DNA from: CAZSDU01 sp964605775
GTDB lineage: Bacteria > Bacteroidota > Bacteroidia > Bacteroidales > FEN-979
Direction of reading: 5' to 3'
Length of the DNA stretch: 64,000 bases
Assembly: GCA_964605775.1 (NCBI GenBank)
Contig: CAZSDU010000006.1
Span: 1 to 64,000, forward strand
Part shown: positions 25,489 through 33,889 of the stretch, one piece after another
Position numbering within the stretch: the stretch's first letter is position 1
How the letters are laid out: each line of letters opens with the position of its first letter
Notes under the pieces: generated by a model
What the model was told of the DNA's origin: nothing
What the model saw: only the letters and a program-made list of their open reading frames with translations
The model's database searches: none
Made by a program: the position numbers and the translations under genes

Positions 25489-26331
25489 TCAATGTTGACC
25501 TGTAAGGTAATCTAAGATATTTTTAGTAAAAAGTTCAAGATTTTCACGGTTAATGTTTTGACTGATAAAATCCATATAGGCTCCAACGGCGATGATTTTT
25601 CCTTTCCCCAGACTATATTCTATTACCAGTTTTGAATTTTCTCTGATGTAATTATCATCCCAGTCAACACCGATAATACGGCCTTTCTGCGGAATTTGAT
25701 CTTTAAAGAAGCCTGTCATGGAAACCCTTTGATCATGTCCAGGAACGACAAGGTAGGCCACTCCGTTCATCCCTTTGAAAACAGGATGCTCCTGAAAGGA
25801 ATGAATGCCCAGCTTTCTATCGTAACCCTGGTCAACCGGTGGTTTTACACTGTCATAAGGAATCATGGATTCAATACCCAGGATATTTAAATAATGAAAG
25901 GCATGCATGGATAAAAGCAGATTTCCACCATTTTCAAGATATGTTTTTATACCTTGAACGAGGTCTGTCCTGGTTTCCAATTTATTGAATGCGGCGGTAT
26001 CTGTGTCATGAAACCATAATAGGGGATAGGATCGAATGGCTTTAAAAGAGAAACTGCCCAGGCTATGATACACTCCCTGATATTGTTTTAACCCATCCAA
26101 GAAATCAAATGCCGATTTGCTGGCATCATCATTCTCTACAGAGGATTTTCTGCCAATGAAACCGATTACCATCTTCTGGGTTTCGGTATTTCGTTTTGAT
26201 TTTTTCCGGTTAAGTGTAATCTTATGCATCTTCAGGCTTTGTCCTTTGACCGACTGGCAAAAAACGGGCTGAGGAATGAGGAAAGAGGAAAGAAATATAA
26301 GAAGAATTAGCAGGATAACGACCGTTTTCAT
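25489..26331 (-). CDS. Secreted protein with class I amidotransferase-like (ThuA/DUF4960-like) domain
   Basis: Protein of 280 aa with a signal peptide (cleavage near VFCQS, about residue 25). The remaining domain shows the pattern of a glutamine-amidotransferase-like fold: YPLLWFHDTDT, IKTYLENGGNLLLSMHAFHYL near residue 130, HPVFKGM near 184 and GKGKIIAVGAYMDFIS near 245. The nucleophile-elbow Cys of true amidotransferases is replaced here by Met-His (LLSMHAF), as in carbohydrate-related ThuA-like proteins. It is directly upstream of the GT39 and two glycosidase genes and overlaps the HAD gene by 4 nt, so it may belong to a sugar-processing operon. Function not established. Confidence 0.65.
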   Translation of the reverse strand: MKTVVILLILLIFLSSFLIPQPVFCQSVKGQSLKMHKITLNRKKSKRNTETQKMVIGFIGRKSSVENDDASKSAFDFLDGLKQYQGVYHSLGSFSFKAIRSYPLLWFHDTDTAAFNKLETRTDLVQGIKTYLENGGNLLLSMHAFHYLNILGIESMIPYDSVKPPVDQGYDRKLGIHSFQEHPVFKGMNGVAYLVVPGHDQRVSMTGFFKDQIPQKGRIIGVDWDDNYIRENSKLVIEYSLGKGKIIAVGAYMDFISQNINRENLELFTKNILDYLTGQH

Positions 26332-26975
26332 ATGAACTGAATTAATTCCAAAAGGGAAGAAAAAACGGGTAATCGGGTGGCCTTTAACCGCTCCACGGAG
26401 TGATGGCCATTGGTAATCAGAATGCAGGAAATGCCGATTTCGTCAGCAACTTCAGCATCATGACAAGTATCCCCGATGAACAATACTTTTTCCGGAGCGA
26501 TTTTCAGATTTGTCATCAACCTAATTCCAAGCTCAGTTTTTCCATGAGCATAATGATCTCCGAGACCATAGATATGGGTGAAAAAGGAATGGATCAGATA
26601 GCATTGAGTTTCAGCAAGCAGTTCCTGTTGTTCTCTTGCTGAGAGTATGCACTGGCAATAATCATTCCTTGAAAAAGCCTCTAAAACGTTGACAACATCA
26701 GCATGAAGCCTGCTTTCTTTCTGACGCATGTTATAACGGATCATAAATTCCATCCCGACTTTCTCAAAGGGTTCCTTGTTAAAGTCAAATCCCAGTTTGA
26801 GATAATAATCCCTGACTGGAAAATCAAATAAATTCCGGTATTCTTCCAGTGTTTTAACAGGAAGATTCCGTTCTTTGAGCATACTGTTCATCACGTCCAC
26901 GCAAAGCCAGGCATCGTCCAGTAAGGTGCCGTTCCAATCCCAGATGATATGTGAGTATTTAGAGAAATCTATCAT
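26328..26975 (-). CDS. HAD-family hydrolase, phosphoglycolate-phosphatase-like
   Basis: Protein of 215 aa with a Rossmannoid HAD core and helical cap. Motif I is IIWDWNGTLLDD near residue 10, motif II ILSAREQ, motif III lysine in the HGKTELG region, and motif IV FIGDTCHDAEVADEIG. Most HAD phosphatases have DxD in motif I; here the second Asp is Asn (DWN), a variant also seen in other Bacteroidota. It may limit the reaction to particular phosphate esters. It overlaps the following amidotransferase-like gene by 4 nt and is divergent from the radical SAM gene. Confidence 0.82.
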   Translation of the reverse strand: MIDFSKYSHIIWDWNGTLLDDAWLCVDVMNSMLKERNLPVKTLEEYRNLFDFPVRDYYLKLGFDFNKEPFEKVGMEFMIRYNMRQKESRLHADVVNVLEAFSRNDYCQCILSAREQQELLAETQCYLIHSFFTHIYGLGDHYAHGKTELGIRLMTNLKIAPEKVLFIGDTCHDAEVADEIGISCILITNGHHSVERLKATRLPVFSSLLELIQFI

Positions 26976-27006
26976 TCTAAGTTGTAATTTTATGTCTTCA
27001 AAAATA

Positions 27007-27972
27007 ATGAAAATACCGACCCTTATGTTGGATGTATCAAGCTTTCTTGAACCCCTCGAAATACTTCATGATTGTACAATCTGTCCGAGAAACTGTCATG
27101 CCGACCGCTTCAAGGGTAAAACGGGTTACTGCAGAAGTGATAATTCTTTCAACATCGCTTCCATCTGCGTACACAAAGGAGAAGAACCGGTCATAAGCGG
27201 AAGCAAAGGAATTTGCAATATTTTCTTTACCAATTGCAACCTTCAATGCTTGTTTTGTCAGAATCATCAGATTAGTGATACCGGTATCAGCCGTGCCTTG
27301 TCCTCGATGAGCCTGGAAGAGGTGATTGAAAAAATAATCGAGATTCTCAACACCGGAATCGATATGGTCGGGTTTGTTTCCCCTTCACATTTTATTCCCC
27401 AGATGCTTGCCATCATCAATGCTACCCATGCCCATGGGTATCATCCCCGATGGGTATATAACACCAATGGCTACGATCAAGTGAGTACACTTAAAACACT
27501 TGAAGGCATTATTGATATCTATCTTCCAGATATGAAATATATGGATTCCCAACTTGCTTTAAGATGGTCAGATGCTGAGGATTATCCTGAAACAGCGGCC
27601 AAAGCCCTCAAAGAAATGTTCCGGCAAAAAGGATCAGGACTGATGCTGAATGAAGATCATACTGCTGCATCCGGAATGATTGTTCGTCATCTTGTCCTTC
27701 CCGGACAGATTGAAAACAGCAAAGAAGTGATCCGTTTTCTGTCATCCGCTTTATCTCCTCATCTGCATATTTCGTTAATGTCACAATATTTTCCTGTAAA
27801 AAAAGTGATGGGAAATGATTTACTTTCCCGTACCCTTACAAACAAGGAGTATCAACAAGTGATCGATGAAGCGGAGAAACAGGGCATGGAAAATGGATGG
27901 ATACAGGATTTTAAGAGTTCATTGCATTATCTCCCGGATTTTGACAGGAAACATCCTTTTGAAAATATATAG
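27007..27972 (+). CDS. Radical SAM protein, PflX-like (COG1313)
   Basis: About 321 aa from the ATG at 27007; ATG at 26992 would add five residues, and the longer frame from 26875 runs antisense into the HAD gene. Early cysteines CTICPRNCHADR and KGKTGYCRSD look like an accessory metal/cluster region. The radical SAM motif CNLQCLFCQNHQIS (CxxxCxxC) follows near residue 80. This order defines the PflX-like group, related to pyruvate formate-lyase activases but with no confirmed glycyl-radical partner. No partner enzyme is encoded in this window. Confidence 0.87.
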   Translation: MKIPTLMLDVSSFLEPLEILHDCTICPRNCHADRFKGKTGYCRSDNSFNIASICVHKGEEPVISGSKGICNIFFTNCNLQCLFCQNHQISDTGISRALSSMSLEEVIEKIIEILNTGIDMVGFVSPSHFIPQMLAIINATHAHGYHPRWVYNTNGYDQVSTLKTLEGIIDIYLPDMKYMDSQLALRWSDAEDYPETAAKALKEMFRQKGSGLMLNEDHTAASGMIVRHLVLPGQIENSKEVIRFLSSALSPHLHISLMSQYFPVKKVMGNDLLSRTLTNKEYQQVIDEAEKQGMENGWIQDFKSSLHYLPDFDRKHPFENI

Positions 27973-28112
27973 CTGACGTTTTGCCAATCATAGCATGCCA
28001 GTATCCGGTTTTATCGAATTTTTGAATGATATAAAAAATAATATTTGTTTGCGAACATCCAACGGAGTATTTTTGACCAATATAATCCATCATTAACCCA
28101 AAACCAATTGAT

Positions 28113-29318
28113 ATGCGACCACCTTTTTTCATCATTTTTTTATTCTTTTCCTATTTGTTTCCCAGTTTAGTTTTAGCTCAGGATGAGAAAGCAAAACCCG
28201 ATTCCGGATATATTTTTACCACGGTTAAGCAACTTCCGGCCACATCGGTAAAAAATCAATATCGTTCAAGCACCTGTTGGAGTTATTCTACCATATCCTT
28301 CCTGGAGTCTGAACTGTTGAGACTGGGGAAAGACACCTTCGACCTGTCAGACATGTTTCCGGTTCATAAGGCCTATCCGGAAAAAGCGATGATGTATGTA
28401 AGGTTTAATGGGAAACATAATTTTGGCCCCGGGGGTGCCGCCCATGACGTGATCAATATGATGAAAAAATACGGCATAACTCCTGAATCTGCCTATAGCG
28501 GCCATGTTATCGGAGAAATCAATCCTGTTCATGCAGAAATGGATGCAGTGCTGGAAGCTTATGTTGATGCTGTGGTGAAAAACCCGAATAAGAAGCTGAC
28601 CCCTGTATGGATGAAGGGCTTGGATGGGCTGGTAAATGCCTACCTTGGTGAAATCCCTGAAAAGTTTGAATATCAGGGCAGGGAATATACCCCGCGAACA
28701 TTCTGTTATAAGCTGGGATTGAAACTGGATGATTATATCGAGATCACCTCCTATACACATCATCCGTTTTATTCAAAATTCATTATTGAAATCCCTGACA
28801 ATTGGGAACTGGGTGAGGTATATAATGTACCGATGGAAGACATGATGCAGATCATTGATCATGCCGTGATGAATGGATATACCTTGGCCTGGGGTGCAGA
28901 TGTCAGCGAAAAAGGTTTTTCATGGAAAAACGGAGTGGCCATTATTCCCGATAAAAACGCTCCGGAGGTTACAGGAACAGATAAAGATCGTTGGACAAAA
29001 ATGAGTGATACGGAAAAGGAGAAATTGTTATTTAAATTTGATCATCCCGTTCCTGAAAAAAATATCACCCAGGAAATGAGACAACTGGAATTCGACAATT
29101 ATCAAACAACCGATGATCACGGACTTCACCTGACCGGAATAGCCAGAGACCAGAACGGGCATAAATATTATATTGTCAAGAATTCATGGGGAACTGAAAA
29201 TAATCCTTACAAGGGATATATATATGTGTCTGAAGCTTATGTCAGGCTAAAGACGATGGATATTATGGTAAATAAAAATTCAGTTCCGAAAGAGATCCGA
29301 AAAAAACTGGGTTTTTAA
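28113..29318 (+). CDS. C1B papain-like peptidase (aminopeptidase C/bleomycin hydrolase family), secreted
   Basis: Protein of 401 aa with a signal peptide ending near VLAQD (about residue 23). The catalytic Gln and Cys are in KNQYRSSTCWSYST (Cys about 55), the His in DDHGLHLTG near 338, and the Asn in YYIVKNSWGTEN near 354, so the full triad is present. The family includes cytoplasmic hexameric aminopeptidase C; the export signal indicates that this member works in the periplasm or outside, as several Bacteroidota homologs do. It stands alone on the plus strand, between a radical SAM gene and a convergent aminotransferase. Confidence 0.92.
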   Translation: MRPPFFIIFLFFSYLFPSLVLAQDEKAKPDSGYIFTTVKQLPATSVKNQYRSSTCWSYSTISFLESELLRLGKDTFDLSDMFPVHKAYPEKAMMYVRFNGKHNFGPGGAAHDVINMMKKYGITPESAYSGHVIGEINPVHAEMDAVLEAYVDAVVKNPNKKLTPVWMKGLDGLVNAYLGEIPEKFEYQGREYTPRTFCYKLGLKLDDYIEITSYTHHPFYSKFIIEIPDNWELGEVYNVPMEDMMQIIDHAVMNGYTLAWGADVSEKGFSWKNGVAIIPDKNAPEVTGTDKDRWTKMSDTEKEKLLFKFDHPVPEKNITQEMRQLEFDNYQTTDDHGLHLTGIARDQNGHKYYIVKNSWGTENNPYKGYIYVSEAYVRLKTMDIMVNKNSVPKEIRKKLGF

Positions 29319-29353
29319 ATTCAGTTATCCATAATACAAACTTGCAGGTTCTT

Positions 29354-30541
29354 CTATTCTGAAATTTTGTCCAATGCATGGATCAGCCTGTCGCATGCTT
29401 CGGTGATTTCTTCTTCAGAAATAGTAAGCGGGGGAGCTATCCGGAATGCTGACCTGAAAAGAAACCAATCAATAATGATTCCCTCATTTAGTGTTTCTAA
29501 GGATAATTTCTGTCGGTTTTTTTCATTGGCCAGATCAATGCCCATCATCAGTCCGGCCCTCCTGATTTTTTTGATGGCAGGATGGCCGGCGATTCGTTGT
29601 TCAATCTGAAATCCTTTTCTTTCAACCGTTTCTATCAGTTTGTTTTCAAGTAATACCACAAGGCCTGCAAGACCCGCGGCACAACTTAGCGGATGCCCGC
29701 CAAAAGTGGTGATATGTCCAAGTTCCGGCTCATACGCGAGGGTCTGCATGATCTGGTGGGATGAAATAAAAGCGCCAAGAGGCAAGCCTGCTCCCAGCGC
29801 TTTGGCCAGCACCAGAATGTCTGGGAGAATATCATCATGCATATAGCTAAACAATTTACCTGTTCTGCCAAATCCCATCTGAACATCATCAATGATCAGC
29901 AGTGCACCGGTTTCATTACAACGGTTTCTTAGTGCAGCTAAAAAGCCTGGTAAAGGCAGAATAATGCCGGCTTCCGCTTGTATGGCTTCACACACCACAC
30001 AAGCAGTTTTTTCGGTAATCTTATCCAAATTTTCAAAATCATTGAAATCTAGTTGTCGGATGTCAGGTAACAATGGCCTGAATGCGTTTCTGAGGTTTTC
30101 ATTCCCTAAAATACTTAATGCTCCCTGTGTGGAACCATGATAGGCATTTCTGAAAGAAATGAACTCAAACCGGCCTGTAAAACGTTTAGCAAGCTTCATC
30201 GCTCCCTCAATGGCTTCGCTTCCTGAATTGACAAAATATACCGTATCCAAAGGAGTAGCTGTAAGTTCGGAAAGTTTCTGGGCCAACAGAACCTGGGGAG
30301 ATTGAATGAACTCCCCGTAGACATTCAGGTGAAGGTATTTTTCCGCCTGCTTCTGAATGGCCTCAAGAACTTTCGGATGACGGTGACCGATATTGCTAAC
30401 TGAGATTCCCGACACCATATCCATATAGGCTTTCCCATCCCGGCCATATAACCAGATCCCCTCTGCACTGACAATATCCAATGCCATCGGATTGAATGAT
30501 GGGAGTCCCATATGCCTGAAAAATATTTCGCGTTCAGTCAT
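29354..30541 (-). CDS. Class III PLP-dependent aminotransferase
   Basis: Protein of 395 aa of the ornithine/acetylornithine aminotransferase group. Features are YFVNSGSEAIEGAMKLAKR near residue 103, YHGSTQGALS, the IIDDVQMGFGRTG PLP-phosphate region near 216, and the PLP lysine in LVLAKALGAGLPLGAF near 245, with TTFGGHPLSCAAGLA later. The substrate is not determinable from the sequence; Bacteroidota genomes annotate close relatives broadly as aspartate aminotransferase family proteins. No arginine biosynthesis genes are adjacent. Its start is 71 nt from the divergent SDR gene. Confidence 0.9.
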   Translation of the reverse strand: MTEREIFFRHMGLPSFNPMALDIVSAEGIWLYGRDGKAYMDMVSGISVSNIGHRHPKVLEAIQKQAEKYLHLNVYGEFIQSPQVLLAQKLSELTATPLDTVYFVNSGSEAIEGAMKLAKRFTGRFEFISFRNAYHGSTQGALSILGNENLRNAFRPLLPDIRQLDFNDFENLDKITEKTACVVCEAIQAEAGIILPLPGFLAALRNRCNETGALLIIDDVQMGFGRTGKLFSYMHDDILPDILVLAKALGAGLPLGAFISSHQIMQTLAYEPELGHITTFGGHPLSCAAGLAGLVVLLENKLIETVERKGFQIEQRIAGHPAIKKIRRAGLMMGIDLANEKNRQKLSLETLNEGIIIDWFLFRSAFRIAPPLTISEEEITEACDRLIHALDKISE

Positions 30542-30612
30542 CAGATTTTTTCAACGAAGATACTAAATGAAAATATACATAAACTTCTTAATTTCGCCGT
30601 TTTGCTATCGAT

Positions 30613-31413
30613 ATGAAAAACAAAGTTATCATAATCACGGGTGCTTCTTCCGGGATCGGGAAAGCCCTCGCCATTGAATCCTTCAGCCGGGGCGCCAAGG
30701 TTGTTCTTGCAGCCAGAAATATCGAAAAACTGAGCGCCATTACAAACGAATGGGACACCCAGAAATACCTTCTGGTACGAGCAGATGTTAGAAAAGAAAG
30801 CGATTGCCTGAACATCATCCAGTCTGCATCTGAGAAATTCGGACATATCAACATCCTCATCAATAATGCTGGAATTTCCATGCGCGCATTATTCGAAGAA
30901 GTTGATCTTGAAGTCATCCAAAATCTAATGAATACCAATTTCTGGGGGACAGTATATTGTTCAAAATTTGCTTTACCTTATCTGTTACAAACCAAAGGAT
31001 CCCTGGTCGGAGTTTCCTCTGTTGCTGGTTATAAAGGATTACCGGGAAGGGCAGGTTATTCAGCTTCAAAATTCGCCATGCAAGGCTTCCTCGAAGTCCT
31101 GAGAATCGAAAATATGAAAAAGGAACTCCATGTACTCATCGCCTGCCCAGGTTTTACGGCTTCCAATATCCGGAATGTGGCTTTATCAAAAGATGGAAGC
31201 CAGCAAGGTGAAACCCCTCTGGATGAAACTAAATTAATGTCGGCAGAAACGGTCGCAAAGCATATCATCAGGGCCATTGAAAAGAGAAAAGACAGGTTGG
31301 TACTGACTTCCCAGGGAAAAATGACCGTTTTGCTCAATAAATTCTTTCCTAAATTGATGGACAAAATGGTTTATAACCACATGGCTAAAGAAACTGACTC
31401 ACCCTTCAAATAA
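30613..31413 (+). CDS. Classical short-chain dehydrogenase/reductase
   Basis: Protein of 266 aa. The cofactor loop is IITGASSGIGKALA (TGxxxGIG) at residues 7-20, followed by NNAG near 85, catalytic Ser in GVSSVAGYKGLPGR and the YSASKFA pair (YxxxK) near 153. The sequence resembles the DHRS7-like group of ketoreductases. The cofactor is probably NADPH because Arg lies after the second beta strand (LAARN). The substrate is unknown. It converges with xerD and has no operon partner. Confidence 0.9.
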   Translation: MKNKVIIITGASSGIGKALAIESFSRGAKVVLAARNIEKLSAITNEWDTQKYLLVRADVRKESDCLNIIQSASEKFGHINILINNAGISMRALFEEVDLEVIQNLMNTNFWGTVYCSKFALPYLLQTKGSLVGVSSVAGYKGLPGRAGYSASKFAMQGFLEVLRIENMKKELHVLIACPGFTASNIRNVALSKDGSQQGETPLDETKLMSAETVAKHIIRAIEKRKDRLVLTSQGKMTVLLNKFFPKLMDKMVYNHMAKETDSPFK

Positions 31414-31447
31414 TTAATCAGGAAAATGATTTACAATTTATCTTCTA

Positions 31448-32353
31448 TTACTTACTTCTGGGATGAAATTGAATAATCGCACTTCTGAGATAATCTCGGT
31501 CCAGGTGAGTATAGATTTCAGTTGTTGTAATGGATTCATGACCAAGCATTTCCTGAACAGCCCTAAGGTCTGCTCCTCCTTCAACAAGATGAGTGGCAAA
31601 TGAATGCCGGAAGGTATGAGGACTGATATTTTTTTTAATTCCAGCCTTTCTGGCAAGTTCTTTGATGATCGTAAATATCATGACACGTGATAATTTCCTT
31701 CCTCTTCTGTTCAGGAATAATATGTCTTCATGACCATGTTTGACATTGACTAGAGGTCTTATCCTGTTGAGATAATGCAATATCTCTTCCCGGGCAATAC
31801 TTCCGATAGGGATAAGTCTTTCCTTATCTCCTTTTCCTGTTATTTTAATAAAACTATCCTTAAAAAATAAATTTGATATTCTAAGATGAATCAATTCAGA
31901 TACACGAAGTCCGCAGCCATAGAGTGTTTCCATTATGGCTTTGTTACGTGCCCCTTCCATCGTACTTAAATCAATGGCTTGAATGATTCTATCGATCTCT
32001 TCCAAACTCAGGAAAACAGGTAATTTTCTTCCGATCTTTGGCGCATCAAGCAAACTTGTCGGATCCTGATGGATTAGGTTTTCGATCAATAAGTATTTAT
32101 AAAATACTTTCAAACCGGAAATTATCCTTGCCTGTGTTCTGGGAGTCAGTTCAAGTTCGGATATCCAACGTATAAAATTTTGTAAATCAGAAAGTTTAAC
32201 CTCACCGGGAGACAGGCTTGTTCCCGTGAGAGTAAAATATTGATTTAGCTTCTCCACATCATGAACATACGCCTTGACAGAATTTTCAGACAATGAACGC
32301 TCAAGTTGAAGATAGGTTTTGAACCCCCTGATAAAGGAATACCAGTCCGCCAT
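31448..32353 (-). CDS. xerD: Site-specific tyrosine recombinase
   Basis: Protein of 301 aa, standard XerC/D length. An N-terminal SAM-like DNA-binding domain (residues about 8-90) precedes the catalytic domain with Arg in CGLRVSELIHLR, Lys in ITGKGDKERLIPI, His-x-x-Arg in SPHTFRHSFATHL, and the late LGHESITTTEIYTH with the nucleophilic Tyr. It resolves chromosome dimers at dif near the terminus. XerD was preferred to XerC because of the SITTTEIYTH ending and the lone position next to ribosomal genes, with some uncertainty. No dif-like site was recognised in the window. Confidence 0.9.
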   Translation of the reverse strand: MADWYSFIRGFKTYLQLERSLSENSVKAYVHDVEKLNQYFTLTGTSLSPGEVKLSDLQNFIRWISELELTPRTQARIISGLKVFYKYLLIENLIHQDPTSLLDAPKIGRKLPVFLSLEEIDRIIQAIDLSTMEGARNKAIMETLYGCGLRVSELIHLRISNLFFKDSFIKITGKGDKERLIPIGSIAREEILHYLNRIRPLVNVKHGHEDILFLNRRGRKLSRVMIFTIIKELARKAGIKKNISPHTFRHSFATHLVEGGADLRAVQEMLGHESITTTEIYTHLDRDYLRSAIIQFHPRSK

Positions 32354-32410
32354 CCATTGAAGATTTTAAGATGAATTCAGTCAATTAAAGAATAAAATTA
32401 GGAAAAAATT

Positions 32411-32441
32411 TTTGTTATTTCCACGGATTTTTTTAATTTTG
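32411..32441 (+). promoter_or_regulatory. Promoter of rpmG-DUF4295 (-33 TTTG, -7 TAATTTTG)
   Basis: TTTG at 32411-32414 and TAATTTTG at 32434-32441 are separated by exactly 19 bp, the consensus Bacteroidota sigma-ABfr arrangement. A start near 32447 gives a leader of about 23 nt. It is the clearest promoter in the window. Confidence 0.85.
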
Positions 32442-32469
32442 CAGTCCTTTTAAATAAAGTGGGAATAAT

Positions 32470-32658
32470 ATGGCTAAGAAGAGTAAAGATCAAAGGATTC
32501 AGGTTATTCTGGAGTGTACGGAACAAAAGTCAAGCGGAGTTCCGGGAATTTCCAGATATATCACAACCAAAAACAAAAAGAACACACCTGAGAGATTGGA
32601 AATTAAAAAGTATAATTCCTACCTGAAAAAGGTGACCGTACATAAGGAAATTAAATAA
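32470..32658 (+). CDS. rpmG: 50S ribosomal protein L33
   Basis: Protein of 62 aa with the L33 pattern: MAKKSKDQRIQVILECTE at the start, YITTKNKKNTPERLEIKKYN in the middle and lysine-rich end. The four zinc-ribbon cysteines of the C+ form are absent apart from one Cys, so it is the zinc-free form. It sits near the E site of the large subunit. The DUF4295 gene follows 8 nt later and ftsY after a terminator; this order is conserved in Bacteroidota. Confidence 0.95.
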   Translation: MAKKSKDQRIQVILECTEQKSSGVPGISRYITTKNKKNTPERLEIKKYNSYLKKVTVHKEIK

Positions 32659-32666
32659 TATGCATT

Positions 32667-32828
32667 ATGGCAAAGAAAGTAGTTGCTAGTTTTAAAAGCT
32701 CGACGGGAAAAGATTTTACAAAAGTTATCCGTATGGTTAAATCCCAAAAATCAGGGGCTTATGTTTTCAAAGAAACCATCGTTCCCAACGATATGGTGAA
32801 AGACTTTTTAGCAAATAAAGACAATTAA
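32667..32828 (+). CDS. DUF4295 family small protein
   Basis: Protein of 53 aa beginning MAKKVVASFKSSTGKDFTK and ending VKDFLANKDN, basic, with no signal peptide. It matches the Bacteroidota family DUF4295, nearly always encoded straight after L33 and L28. The position and composition suggest a ribosome-associated factor, but no function has been assigned. It is 8 nt downstream of rpmG and ends before a hairpin terminator. It is shorter than common ORF cut-offs. Confidence 0.92.
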   Translation: MAKKVVASFKSSTGKDFTKVIRMVKSQKSGAYVFKETIVPNDMVKDFLANKDN

Positions 32829-32848
32829 ATCCGGTTGTTTTTGCAGAG

Positions 32849-32882
32849 AAAAGCTTTTTTCTGAGTGAAAAAAGCTTTTTTT
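32849..32882 (+). terminator. Intrinsic terminator after rpmG-DUF4295
   Basis: AAAAGCTTTTTTC (32849-32861) pairs fully with its inverse complement (32867-32879) around a 5-nt loop and runs into a T tract (to 32882). It lies 20 nt after the DUF4295 stop codon and is AT-rich but long. Confidence 0.8.
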
Positions 32883-32922
32883 GTATCATTAATGGTCAAC
32901 ACCCTCTTCAAAAAAAAAGTAT

Positions 32923-33873
32923 ATGGGTCTTTTTAATATTTTTTCAAAGGAAAAAAAAGATATCCTTGAAAAGGGGCTTCAGAAGACCAAGACCAATTTA
33001 TTCTCGAGGCTATCCAAAGCCATTGTCGGAAAATCGAAAATCGATGATGAGGTACTCGATAATCTGGAGGAGATTCTTATTACTTCTGATGTCGGAGTCG
33101 AGACAACATTGCGTATCATTGAGCGGATTCAAGCCAGAGTGGCCAGGGAAAAATTTATTGGTACAGCTGACCTGAATGCCGTTTTAAAAAACGAGATTGC
33201 TGACCTTCTTCTTGAAAACAACATGCTGGACTTCACCGAATTTGATGCACCGGAAGGTAAAAAACCTTATGTCATCATGGTTGTTGGAGTTAATGGCGTC
33301 GGAAAAACCACCACTATCGGAAAACTTGCATTTCAGTTTAAAAAAGCCGGAAAATCTGTCCTTCTGGGCGCAGCAGATACGTTTAGGGCTGCGGCTGTGG
33401 AACAGATTTCTATTTGGGCCGAAAGGGCAGGGGTGCCTGTTATAACCCAGGGCATGGGGGCTGATCCTGCCTCTGTTGCCTATGATACGGTTAAATCGGC
33501 CATCGCCAGAAATATCGATGTCGTGATCATTGATACAGCCGGTCGTTTACATAATAAAATAAACCTGATGAATGAATTGTCGAAAATCAGGAAAGTATTA
33601 CAAAAGGTGATTCCTGATGCACCCCATGAAATCCTGCTGATTCTTGATGCATCCACGGGTCAGAATGCCTTTGAGCAAGCCAGACAATTCACTTCAGCCA
33701 CCGAAGTCAATGCCATAGCCCTGACAAAACTTGACGGAACCGCAAAAGGCGGTGTGGTAATCGGAATCTCCGACCAATTCAAAATCCCGGTCAAATACAT
33801 TGGCGTTGGAGAAACCATGGAAGACCTCCAGGTATTCAACCGTCTTGAGTTTGTTGATAGTCTTTTTACTTAG
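32923..33873 (+). CDS. ftsY: Signal recognition particle receptor
   Basis: Protein of 316 aa. A short N-terminal basic helix (GLFNIFSKEKKDILEKGL) replaces the long acidic A domain of E. coli FtsY. The NG domain follows, with G1 VVGVNGVGKTTTIGKLA near residue 119, GAADTFRAAAVEQ, the G3 region IIDTAGRLHNK near 204 and the G4 region ALTKLDGTAKGG near 266. It receives Ffh and the SRP RNA (encoded at 960-1056) at the membrane. It is followed 16 nt later by rimO. Confidence 0.97.
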   Translation: MGLFNIFSKEKKDILEKGLQKTKTNLFSRLSKAIVGKSKIDDEVLDNLEEILITSDVGVETTLRIIERIQARVAREKFIGTADLNAVLKNEIADLLLENNMLDFTEFDAPEGKKPYVIMVVGVNGVGKTTTIGKLAFQFKKAGKSVLLGAADTFRAAAVEQISIWAERAGVPVITQGMGADPASVAYDTVKSAIARNIDVVIIDTAGRLHNKINLMNELSKIRKVLQKVIPDAPHEILLILDASTGQNAFEQARQFTSATEVNAIALTKLDGTAKGGVVIGISDQFKIPVKYIGVGETMEDLQVFNRLEFVDSLFT

Positions 33874-33889
33874 TCACCTGATATTGATT

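Noticed and set aside
29354..30541. Aminotransferase with altered DDVQ motif as a defective enzyme
   Set aside because: The class III pattern allows Asp or Glu at that position, and the PLP lysine and other key residues are present.
31448..32353. Tyrosine recombinase as sign of an integrated element
   Set aside because: It has the XerC/D length and core residues, sits next to rpmG and ftsY as in other Bacteroidota, and no flanking repeats or phage genes are seen.
33800..33889. Longer RimO start
   Set aside because: The extra 30 codons are inside ftsY in another frame and give a hydrophobic stretch not found in RimO; the ATG at 33890 matches the family.
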